This document shows, piece after piece, positions 51,029 through 58,468 of a stretch of DNA of 64,000 bases. Under the pieces are notes generated by a model. That model was not told the DNA's origin, searched no databases, and saw only the letters and a list, made by a program, of their open reading frames with translations. The stretch spans positions 62,001-126,000 of the forward strand of contig JAVHLM010000021.1 of NCBI GenBank assembly GCA_031082125.1, read 5' to 3'. Position 1 is the first letter of the stretch; the number at the start of each line of letters is the position of its first letter. The translations under genes were made by a program, and so were the position numbers. The DNA is from Candidatus Eremiobacterota bacterium (GTDB lineage: Bacteria > Vulcanimicrobiota > CADAWZ01 > Ess09-12).

Positions 51029-51805
51029 ATGGGAGACAATCATTGGAAAAGTGCAGTGACAAGCATTGAGCCCAACAAGGTCCTCATAAGGGGATATCCC
51101 ATCGAGGAGCTCATGGGCACCATAAGCTACGGCCAGGCCCTCTATCTCCTCCTCAAGGGGGAGCTTCCCCCTGGCAGCAGGGGCAAAATAATAGACGCCA
51201 TCCTCCTCTCGTCGGTCGATCACGGCCCCAAGGCCCCGTCGTGCAATGCGGCGATCATGGCCGCCTCGACGGGGGCGCCGATAAATGCCGCCCTCTCGGC
51301 AGGCATCCTCTCCATCAACCAGTTTCACGGGGGGGCCATAGAGAACTGCATGCATGCCATCCTGGAAGTGGAGAAGAAGATGAGGGAGAGGAGCCTCCCC
51401 CTCCGGGACGCGGTGAAAGAGCTTCTCTCGGAATACAAGTCGCGGAAAGAGAGGGTCGCAGGGTTAGGACACAGGATTCACACAAATGATCCAAGGACAG
51501 CGAAGCTCTTTGACCTGGCCCATCAATACGGCCTCTCAGGAAAGCATATCGAGATCCTCAAGGCCATGGAGGAGGAGCTCAAAAGCTCAGGCAAAGGGCT
51601 TCCCATCAACGTTGACGGCGCAATCGCGGCACTTCTCTGCGAGCTTGAGATTGAGCCCTCCCTGGCCAATGCCTTCTTCATCATGTCCAGGCTTCCGGGC
51701 CTCCTCGCCCATGTCAGGGAGGAGAAGGAGCGCTACAAGCCCATGAGGGTTATCGACACGGAGGACTGGGAATACGACGGGCCGCCTGAAAGGCACTTGA
51801 AATAG
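51029..51805 (+). CDS. Citryl-CoA lyase-like protein (citrate synthase superfamily)
   Basis: This 258-residue protein is short for a citrate synthase but fits citryl-CoA lyase and the C-terminal part of ATP-citrate lyase. Visible motifs are IRGYPIEELMGTISYGQALY, NAAIMAASTGAPINAALSAG, NQFHGGAIENCMHAI, GLGHRIHTNDPR (active-site His), LPINVDGAIAALLCELE and MSRLPGLLAHVREE (catalytic Glu/Asp region). It would split citryl-CoA, or a homologue such as homocitryl-CoA, to acetyl-CoA and a 2-oxoacid. The companion ligase genes sit directly upstream. Confidence 0.9.
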   Translation: MGDNHWKSAVTSIEPNKVLIRGYPIEELMGTISYGQALYLLLKGELPPGSRGKIIDAILLSSVDHGPKAPSCNAAIMAASTGAPINAALSAGILSINQFHGGAIENCMHAILEVEKKMRERSLPLRDAVKELLSEYKSRKERVAGLGHRIHTNDPRTAKLFDLAHQYGLSGKHIEILKAMEEELKSSGKGLPINVDGAIAALLCELEIEPSLANAFFIMSRLPGLLAHVREEKERYKPMRVIDTEDWEYDGPPERHLK

Positions 51806-51821
51806 GAAAGGAGCCATCACG

Positions 51822-52373
51822 ATGAAAGAAAGACTGAAAGAGCTTATCCCGGAATTCGGCCTGATAGGCGATGAGAGCCTGCGGGACAAAGTCATAGGCG
51901 TCTGGATCGATGCAATGAAGGGGGGGGGCTGGGAAATCGAAGACCTCGAGAAGATTCCCTTCACCCTCCTGATCCCCGACTGCCCCGCCAATTTCATCGA
52001 GCATACGAGAGGCGTGGTGCAGGTAAGCCACGGCGCGGCGAAAATCATGACGGGGCTTTACGGGAAGAGGCTCCCCCTCTCGATGGATTACCTTGTGGCC
52101 GGCGCCCTGCTCCACGACATCGGCAAATTGCTGGAATATGAGAGAAAGGACGGAAAGTACGTGCAGAGCAAGTGCGGCAAGGCCCTGAGGCATCCCTTCT
52201 CGGGGCTGGGAATCGCCTTCGGGAAAGGCATTCCCGACGAGGTGCTCCACATGATCGCCACCCACGCCAAGGAGGGCGACCTGGGGAAGCGCTCGCCGGA
52301 GTCACATATCATCCATCACGCTGATTTCACCAACTTCGAGAGCCTCAAGGCCTATATCGAGTCCGGCAGGTAG
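51822..52373 (+). CDS. HD-domain phosphohydrolase
   Basis: This 183-residue soluble protein has an HD domain: HTRGVVQVSHGAAKIM, GALLHDIGKLLEYE (the HD pair), then HPFSGLGIAF, HMIATHAKEG and HHADFTNFE, which supply further metal ligands. It may cleave a nucleotide, phosphomonoester or cyclic nucleotide. It lies 16-17 bp from genes on both sides within the metabolic train, so it is probably co-expressed. A metabolite-repair or signalling role is inference. Confidence 0.85.
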   Translation: MKERLKELIPEFGLIGDESLRDKVIGVWIDAMKGGGWEIEDLEKIPFTLLIPDCPANFIEHTRGVVQVSHGAAKIMTGLYGKRLPLSMDYLVAGALLHDIGKLLEYERKDGKYVQSKCGKALRHPFSGLGIAFGKGIPDEVLHMIATHAKEGDLGKRSPESHIIHHADFTNFESLKAYIESGR

Positions 52374-52390
52374 CAGAAAGGAGGAAGGCA

Positions 52391-53656
52391 ATGGGGAAGA
52401 CATTTGCCGAGAAGGCACTGGCAAAGAAGGTGCATAAGGAGGTCATACCCGGCGAGATTGTCGTCGTGGAGCCTGAATGGCTCCTGACCCATGACAACAC
52501 GTCGGCCATCGCCAAAACCTTCAAGTCCATAGGGGTGAGCAAGGTCAGGTATCCCGACCGCGCCGTCATCGTGCTGGACCACTGCGTCCCCGCGGCGACG
52601 GAGCAGTATGCCCAGAACCACAAGGCCGTGAGGGAGTTCGTGAAGGAACAGGGCATCAGGCATTTCTTCGACATCAACTACGGCGTGTGCCACCAGGTCT
52701 TTTGCGAAGAGGGCTTCGCCCTCCCCGGCGCCGTGATTCTGGGATCGGACTCCCACACCAACACTTACGGCGCCTTCGGGGCGCTTGCGGCCGGCATCGG
52801 CAGGAGCGAGGCGGCGGCAATCTACGCCACGGGGGAGATGTGGCTCATGGTGCCTGAAAGCATGAAGGTTGACGTGAGGGGCAGGTTCCCCCAGGGCACC
52901 CATGCCAAGGACCTCGCCCTCAGGATACTTGGCGACATAGGCGCCGACGGCGCCCTTTACAAATCGATGGAGTTCACCGGCGAGGCCATGAAGGCCCTGC
53001 CTCTCTCGCAGAGAATGATGCTCGCCAACATGTCGGCCGAGATGGGGGCGAAAAACGGCTTCTTCGCCCCCGACGAGCATACGCTGGCCTACCTCAAGGA
53101 GAGGGCCAAGGGCCCCTACGAGGTGATCCTTCCCGACGAGGACGCCCGGTACGAGAGCACCCTGGAGTATGATCTCTCGGTCCTCGTGCCGTACGTGGCA
53201 TGCCCCCACAGCGTGGACAACGTGAAGCCTGTCACGGAGGTGCAGGGAAAGACGATACACCAGGCCCTGCTGGGGACCTGCACGAACGGGAGGCTCGACG
53301 ATCTCTCCGTGGCGGCCGAGCTGCTGAAAGGAAGAAGAATCCACCCCGACGTGAGGCTCCTTGTCTTCCCGGCATCGTGGAAGGTCTACCGGGAAGCCAT
53401 TCACCACGGCGTCATCGACACCCTGATAGAGAGCGGGGCCGTGGTGATGAACCCCGGGTGCGGCCCCTGCCTGGGAGCCCACGAGGGAGTGCTGGCGCCG
53501 GGAGAGGTCTGCATGTCGTCGGCCAACAGGAATTTCAAGGGCAGAATGGGGTGCAAGGAAGGGGAGATATACCTGGGCTCCCCTGCAACCGTGGCGGCTT
53601 CGGCGCTGGCCGGGAAAATAGCCGACCCCAGAGAGCTTCTTGCCGCAGCACGATAA
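52391..53656 (+). CDS. Isopropylmalate/homoaconitate dehydratase large subunit-like (first)
   Basis: This 421-residue protein is a HACN/LeuC-type aconitase-superfamily large subunit. It has VVPAATEQYAQNHK-like and GSDSHTNTYGAFGALAAGIG segments and the cluster cysteines in GTCTNGRLDD and NPGCGPCLG. It hydrates or dehydrates a 2-hydroxy tri- or dicarboxylate; the specificity lies mostly in the partner encoded 12 bp downstream. It cannot be told from sequence alone whether the substrate is isopropylmalate, homocitrate, homoaconitate or citrate. Confidence 0.9.
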   Translation: MGKTFAEKALAKKVHKEVIPGEIVVVEPEWLLTHDNTSAIAKTFKSIGVSKVRYPDRAVIVLDHCVPAATEQYAQNHKAVREFVKEQGIRHFFDINYGVCHQVFCEEGFALPGAVILGSDSHTNTYGAFGALAAGIGRSEAAAIYATGEMWLMVPESMKVDVRGRFPQGTHAKDLALRILGDIGADGALYKSMEFTGEAMKALPLSQRMMLANMSAEMGAKNGFFAPDEHTLAYLKERAKGPYEVILPDEDARYESTLEYDLSVLVPYVACPHSVDNVKPVTEVQGKTIHQALLGTCTNGRLDDLSVAAELLKGRRIHPDVRLLVFPASWKVYREAIHHGVIDTLIESGAVVMNPGCGPCLGAHEGVLAPGEVCMSSANRNFKGRMGCKEGEIYLGSPATVAASALAGKIADPRELLAAAR

Positions 53657-53668
53657 CGGAGGTGTGCC

Positions 53669-54163
53669 ATGATAAAAGGAAAAGTCTGGAAATACGGAGA
53701 CAATGTCAATACCGACGTGATATTCCCCGGGAAATACACCTACACGGTCACTGAAAGGTCCGAGATGGCCAGGTACGCCCTCGAGGACCTGGACCCCCGC
53801 TTCGCCAAGGAGGTAAAAGCCGGCGACATCATCGTGGCGGGGAAGAATTTCGGCTGCGGCAGCTCCCGTGAGCAGGCCGCCATCTGCCTCAAACTGTCGG
53901 GCGTCGGCGCCATCATAGCCCCCTCCTTCTCCAGGATATTCTTCAGGAACGCCGTGAACGAGGGCCTTCCCCTCATCACGACCAAGGAGGCGCCGCAGCA
54001 TATCGCCGATAAGGAAGAAATCGAAGTGGACTTTGAAAAAGGAGAAATCCATGGAGCGGGGAAAACCTTCGGCTTCCCCCCTCTCCCCGCCAATGTCATG
54101 GAGATAATGAACGACGGGGGCCTCATCCCCCATTTGAAGAAAAAGCTCAAGGATCAGGCATAA
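53669..54163 (+). CDS. Isopropylmalate/homoaconitate dehydratase small subunit-like (first)
   Basis: This 164-residue LeuD/HacB-type subunit has [36 protein letters not shown] and [15 protein letters not shown]. The substrate-specificity loop after FPGK reads YTYT. In characterised small subunits this loop separates isopropylmalate isomerases (YLVY-like) from homoaconitases (YLRT-like); the last position Thr is closer to the homoaconitase type, but the third position is not Arg. It pairs with the gene just upstream. Confidence 0.9.
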   Translation: MIKGKVWKYGDNVNTDVIFPGKYTYTVTERSEMARYALEDLDPRFAKEVKAGDIIVAGKNFGCGSSREQAAICLKLSGVGAIIAPSFSRIFFRNAVNEGLPLITTKEAPQHIADKEEIEVDFEKGEIHGAGKTFGFPPLPANVMEIMNDGGLIPHLKKKLKDQA

Positions 54164-54201
54164 TATCCCATGGGGCAGAAAACAACAAGGAGGAATGAAG
54201 G

Positions 54202-55341
54202 ATGGCAAAGTACAGGATAGCGTGGCTCCCCGGCGACGGCGTGGGCAAGGATGTCTGTGAGGCCGCAAAGATTGTGCTGGACCAGATGGCCCTTGACGCG
54301 GACTATATTCATGGCGACATAGGCTGGGAATGCTGGGTCAGGGAAGGCGACCCCCTTCCGCCAAGAACCATAGAGATTCTGAAGAGCACCGACTGCTGCC
54401 TCTTCGGGGCCATCACGTCGAAGGACAAGGAGGCCGCGGCGAAAGAGCTCGAGCCTTCGCTCCAGGGCAAGGGCCTCTCCTATTTCAGCCCTATCGTGCG
54501 CCTGCGCCAGGAATTCAACCTGAGGACCAACATGCGCCCCTGCAAGGCCTACAAGGGAAATCCTCTCAATTACCGCGACGACATCGATATCGTGATCTTC
54601 AGGGAGAACACCGAGGGGCTCTATGCCGGGATTGAATTTCACCCCATGCCCCAGGAGTTCGTGGACACCCTTGTGAAGCTTCACCCCAAGATGAAGCGCT
54701 TCAAGGACGTGCCCCTCGACGAGATGGCCTTCTCCAGCCGCCTGATGACAAAGAAAGGCTGCGAGAACATCGTGAGAGAAGGCTTCGAATTCGCGAAGAA
54801 ATACGGCTACAAGTCCGTCACCATCGTGGACAAGCCTAACGTGCTGAGGGAGACCGGCGGCCTCATGATCAGGACTGCCCGGGCAGTGGCAAAGAATTAC
54901 CCTGATATAGCCATGGGGGAGACCAACATCGACGCCATGTGCATGTGGCTCATCAAGAACCCCCAGGACTATTCGGTGCTTGTGGCCGAGAACATGTTCG
55001 GCGACATAATCTCGGACCTCTGTGCCCAGCTTGTGGGAGGCCTCGGGTTCGCCTCGAGCGCCAACATAGGCGATAAATACGCGGTCTTCGAGCCGACCCA
55101 CGGCTCTGCTCCCAAGTATGCGGGCAAATACAAGGTGAATCCCATGGCGATGCTTCTCACGGTCAAACTCATGCTTGATCACCTCGGTGAGGACAAGAAG
55201 GCCGCCGCCCTTGAATCGGCCATTGCCGAGGTCATAAGGGAAGGGAAAGTGAGGACCTACGATATGGGAGGGAGCAACACGACCCTCGAGGTGGCACAGG
55301 AAGTCGCCTCGAAGGTAAAGGCAGGGGCCGCCCTGTCATAA
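54202..55341 (+). CDS. Isocitrate/homoisocitrate dehydrogenase-family enzyme
   Basis: A 379-residue beta-decarboxylating dehydrogenase. The substrate site reads YFSPIVRLRQEFNLRTNMRP (residues 94-113). The Ser is kept, but the isocitrate-binding Asn expected two residues later is Ile98, so the substrate may not be isocitrate. The catalytic Lys (VDKPNVLRETGG) and metal Asp residues (NIDAM, FGDIISDL) are present. The cofactor loop HGSAPKYAGK has the Lys-Tyr pair associated with NADP in bacterial isocitrate dehydrogenases. It lies between two dehydratase gene pairs. Homoisocitrate or a related 3-carboxy-2-hydroxy acid is plausible. Confidence 0.88.
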   Translation: MAKYRIAWLPGDGVGKDVCEAAKIVLDQMALDADYIHGDIGWECWVREGDPLPPRTIEILKSTDCCLFGAITSKDKEAAAKELEPSLQGKGLSYFSPIVRLRQEFNLRTNMRPCKAYKGNPLNYRDDIDIVIFRENTEGLYAGIEFHPMPQEFVDTLVKLHPKMKRFKDVPLDEMAFSSRLMTKKGCENIVREGFEFAKKYGYKSVTIVDKPNVLRETGGLMIRTARAVAKNYPDIAMGETNIDAMCMWLIKNPQDYSVLVAENMFGDIISDLCAQLVGGLGFASSANIGDKYAVFEPTHGSAPKYAGKYKVNPMAMLLTVKLMLDHLGEDKKAAALESAIAEVIREGKVRTYDMGGSNTTLEVAQEVASKVKAGAALS

Positions 55342-55373
55342 AGGCAGAGAAGAGAGGGAAGGTGATAGCACAT

Positions 55374-56639
55374 ATGGGTATGACAATGATAGAGAAGATA
55401 CTCAAGAACCATACGAAAGATGAAGTGGCGCCGGGGAAAATCATCTGGCTGGACCTCGATGTGAGGTCGGCCAGGGACTTCGGCGGGGCGAGCGTGGTGA
55501 AGAATCTCAGGGAGCACTTCCCCGGCGGGAAGCTTGCCGATTCCGCGAAAACCTTCTTTACCTTTGACTGCGTCGTGCCGGCCAATACCATCGCCTACGC
55601 CGAAAACCAGCAGACATGCCGTGATTACGCCGCAGAGCAGGGCATCAGGCTCTATGATGTCGATGCGGGAATAGGCTCCCATGTGATGATAGAGGAAGGG
55701 ATAGCAATCCCCGGGGCCACCGTCGTCGGCACCGACAGCCACCTCAACATCATGGGAGCCCTGGGCGCCTTCGGCCAGGGGATGGGTGACGTCGATATCG
55801 CTTTCGCCTTCAAGACGGGAAGGACATGGTTCGAGGTCCCCAGGAGTATGAAGATAGTCCTGAAGGGAACCTATCAGTACCCCGCGACGGCCAAGGATCT
55901 GATCCTCTTCATCATTGGGAAGCTGGGCGCCTCGGGAGGCCTCGGGTACTCCGTGGAGCTTTACGGCCCGGCGATTGAGCGCATGACCCTTGCCGAGAGG
56001 ATCACCGTGGCGAGCATGGGGACGGAGATGGGGACCATCACGTTCCTCATGGAGCCCGGTGATGAGATCCTGGAGTATTCCAGGAAGCGCTCAGGAAAGG
56101 CTCATATAGAAAGAATCTCTGCCGATGCTGATGCTCACTATGACAAGGTCCTTGAGCTGGACGTGGCGGGCCTCGCCCCGCAGATAGCCCTGCCGCCCAA
56201 GCCTTCAAAGGTGAGCGCCGTGGCCGAGGTATCCGGCAAAAAGATCAACTCCGTGTTCATCGGCTCCTGCACCAACGGCACCTATGACGACATAAGGCTT
56301 GCCGCGGAGATCCTCAAGGGCGGGAAAGTCGCGCCCGGTGTCATGGCAAAAGTCGTGCCGGCCACGAAGGAGGTATATGGCAGAATGCTCAGTGAGGGGC
56401 TGCTGGAAACCTTCTTTTCGAGCGGCGTGATAGTCTCCAATCCCGGCTGCGGCGGCTGCGCCTCGGGCCAGATAGGGATGACGGGCAAAGGCGAGGTGCA
56501 GATAAGCACCTCCAACAGGAACTTCGCCGGCAAGCAGGGCTCGGGTGACACGTATCTCGCGAGCCCCGTGACTGCCGCCTGGTGCGCTCTCAAGGGGGAG
56601 ATCTGCGCCCCCGGGGTGAAGCCGGTGGCGGCCCGTTAG
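55374..56639 (+). CDS. Isopropylmalate/homoaconitate dehydratase large subunit-like (second)
   Basis: This 421-residue protein is from the same superfamily as the gene at 52391 but clearly divergent. It has VVPANTIAYAENQQTCRDYA, VVGTDSHLNIMGALGAFGQG, SCTNGTYDDIRL and NPGCGGCASGQIG with the three cluster cysteines. ATG 55374 is used because AAGGTGA is suitably placed; a GTG at 55362 and ATGs at 55380 and 55386 are alternatives. The second hydro-lyase pair suggests that two steps of one route use different enzymes, as in some homocitrate pathways, or that there are two routes. Confidence 0.9.
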   Translation: MGMTMIEKILKNHTKDEVAPGKIIWLDLDVRSARDFGGASVVKNLREHFPGGKLADSAKTFFTFDCVVPANTIAYAENQQTCRDYAAEQGIRLYDVDAGIGSHVMIEEGIAIPGATVVGTDSHLNIMGALGAFGQGMGDVDIAFAFKTGRTWFEVPRSMKIVLKGTYQYPATAKDLILFIIGKLGASGGLGYSVELYGPAIERMTLAERITVASMGTEMGTITFLMEPGDEILEYSRKRSGKAHIERISADADAHYDKVLELDVAGLAPQIALPPKPSKVSAVAEVSGKKINSVFIGSCTNGTYDDIRLAAEILKGGKVAPGVMAKVVPATKEVYGRMLSEGLLETFFSSGVIVSNPGCGGCASGQIGMTGKGEVQISTSNRNFAGKQGSGDTYLASPVTAAWCALKGEICAPGVKPVAAR

Positions 56640-56702
56640 CCTGTATTCCGGAGCATACCAGACGACATCAGCGGGGATCTCATATTTTGCGAGGAGGAGA
56701 CT

Positions 56703-57227
56703 ATGGAGACGACGGTAAAGGGAAGAGTATGGAAGATCTGCGACGCCGGGGGCCGGCTCATTGACGATATTGACACGGACCAGATATTTCACAATGCCCA
56801 CCTGGCCATCACCGATATAGGGAAAATGGGAGCCCACGCCTTCGGGAACCTGGAAGGATGGAAAGATTTTCCCTCAAAGGCGAAGCCTGGCGATATCCTC
56901 ATGGTAGGAGGCAACTTCGGCGCCGGCTCTTCCAGGCAGCACGCCGTGGACTGCTTCGCCTCCCTCGGTACAGGCCTCATCATCGCGGAATCCTATGGGG
57001 CAATTTATGAAAGGAACGCGATTAATTCGGGGTTTCCCATCCTGGCCTGTCCCGGTGTCAAGGAGCTCGCCATCAAAAACGGCGACAGCATTGAGGTGGA
57101 CCTCCGCACGGGGAAGATGAGAAATATGACAGAGGGCAGGGACCTGGGCCAGGCAAGGCCCTTCTCAGGCGTGCAGATGGATATCTACAGAGCGGGGAAC
57201 CTTTTTGACTACGCGCGCGGGATGTGA
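56703..57227 (+). CDS. Isopropylmalate/homoaconitate dehydratase small subunit-like (second)
   Basis: This 174-residue LeuD-type protein has KGRVWKICD, IDDIDTDQIFHNAHLAITDI, GGNFGAGSSRQHAVDCF and SYGAIYERNAINSGFP. The specificity-loop region reads HLAIT in place of the YLxY/YLRT type, so its substrate differs from that of the first pair or is less common. The N-terminus METTVKGRV follows AGGAGGAG. It is 63 bp downstream of its large subunit. Confidence 0.88.
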   Translation: METTVKGRVWKICDAGGRLIDDIDTDQIFHNAHLAITDIGKMGAHAFGNLEGWKDFPSKAKPGDILMVGGNFGAGSSRQHAVDCFASLGTGLIIAESYGAIYERNAINSGFPILACPGVKELAIKNGDSIEVDLRTGKMRNMTEGRDLGQARPFSGVQMDIYRAGNLFDYARGM

Positions 57228-57250
57228 ACGGGAGCTGAGGGGGAAAGACC

Positions 57251-58468
57251 ATGAAGTGCGTGAGACCGCCTGAGGCTGTCGCCTCGGCAGAGGAGCTTCT
57301 CTCCATCGATGACATGCTCTCCCCAGATGAGCGGATGGTGAGAGATGTGGTGCGGAGGTTTGTCGAGAAGGAGATTCTTCCCCTGGAGGCTGAGCATTTC
57401 GACAAGGGCACCTTTCCCCTTGACGTGGGGAGGCGCCTGGGATCGGAGCTGGGCCTCTTCGGGTGCACCCTCCCCGAGGAATACGGCGGATCGGGCGTAT
57501 CCCACACGGCATACGGCATCGCCAACGAGGAGCTGGAGTTCGGCGGGAGCGGGTGGCGGAGCCTCCTCTCGGTACAGAGCGGCCTCGTGATGTACCCTAT
57601 CTTCCAGTACGGCACGGAGGAGCAGAAGAGAAAATGGCTCCCCGGCCTTGCGGACGGCCGGTTCCTGGGATGCTTCGGCCTCACCGAGTCGGGATCGGGC
57701 TCGGATCCAGCTTCTATGAGGACCAGGATAAAGAAAGCGGGGAGCGACTTCATCGTGAACGGCACAAAAGCCTGGATCACCAACGGCAGCGTCGCTGACG
57801 TGGCCGTCGTGTGGGGAAGGGATGAGGAGGGCTCTGTCCAGGGCGTCCTTGTGGAGAAGGGCATGAAGGGCTTCACGGCACGCAACGAGGAGCACAAGTA
57901 CTCGCTGCGTGCCTCGGTGACGTCGTACCTCATGCTTGACGAGGTGAGAATCCCTGAGGCTAATGTGCTCCCCGGGGCACGGGGCCTGGGCGCCGCCCTC
58001 CGGTGCCTCAACCAGGCCCGCTACGGAATCTCCTGGGGTGCCGTGGGCTCGGCCCGCTTCTGCTTCAAGGAGGCGCTCTGCTATTCTCTCTCGAGGGAGC
58101 AGTTCGGCGCTCCAATCGCCTCCTTCCAGCTCCAGCAGGAAAAGCTCGCCTGGATGTTCTCCGAGATCTTCAAGGCGCGCCTCCTGTGCCTTCGCATCGG
58201 GAGACTCAAGGAGAAGTTCGGCCTTCACCATGCCCTTGTGTCCATGGCCAAGAGGAATAACGTCGCCATGGCAAGGGAATGCGCGAGGCTTGCCAGGGAG
58301 ATCCACGGTGCCTACGGGATCTCGGGCGATTACCCGGTATGGCGCCACATGGCTGACATGGAAAGCGTCTATACCTACGAAGGTACCCACGACATTCACA
58401 CCCTCATCATAGGCGAAGCCCTCACGGGAATCTCCGCCTTCAGGGGGGCGGGCGATGAGAGGCAATGA
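57251..58468 (+). CDS. gcdH: Glutaryl-CoA dehydrogenase
   Basis: This 405-residue acyl-CoA dehydrogenase has the GCDH pattern. It includes FGCTLPEEYGGSGVSHTAYG, FGLTESGSGSDP, ARYGISWGAVGSA (residues about 256-268), and YEGTHDIHTLIIG with the catalytic Glu near 377 followed by ALTGISAF. It oxidises and decarboxylates glutaryl-CoA to crotonyl-CoA, a step of lysine and tryptophan breakdown, and so points to a catabolic role for the saccharopine genes upstream. An ETF is needed but is not in the window. Its end overlaps the photolyase start by 4 bp. Confidence 0.92.
   Translation: MKCVRPPEAVASAEELLSIDDMLSPDERMVRDVVRRFVEKEILPLEAEHFDKGTFPLDVGRRLGSELGLFGCTLPEEYGGSGVSHTAYGIANEELEFGGSGWRSLLSVQSGLVMYPIFQYGTEEQKRKWLPGLADGRFLGCFGLTESGSGSDPASMRTRIKKAGSDFIVNGTKAWITNGSVADVAVVWGRDEEGSVQGVLVEKGMKGFTARNEEHKYSLRASVTSYLMLDEVRIPEANVLPGARGLGAALRCLNQARYGISWGAVGSARFCFKEALCYSLSREQFGAPIASFQLQQEKLAWMFSEIFKARLLCLRIGRLKEKFGLHHALVSMAKRNNVAMARECARLAREIHGAYGISGDYPVWRHMADMESVYTYEGTHDIHTLIIGEALTGISAFRGAGDERQ

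Noticed and set aside
51029-51805. An ordinary citrate synthase
   Set aside because: At 258 residues it is too short, and it follows a CoA-ligase pair as citryl-CoA lyases do.
52352-54268. A 638-codon minus-strand open frame opposite the dehydratase genes
   Set aside because: The plus-strand genes have clear family motifs; the antisense frame is a by-product of GC-rich codons and is His/Gly/Val-biased.
57209-58465. A 418-codon minus-strand open frame opposite glutaryl-CoA dehydrogenase
   Set aside because: It is antisense to a well-supported gene, with biased composition and no family resemblance.
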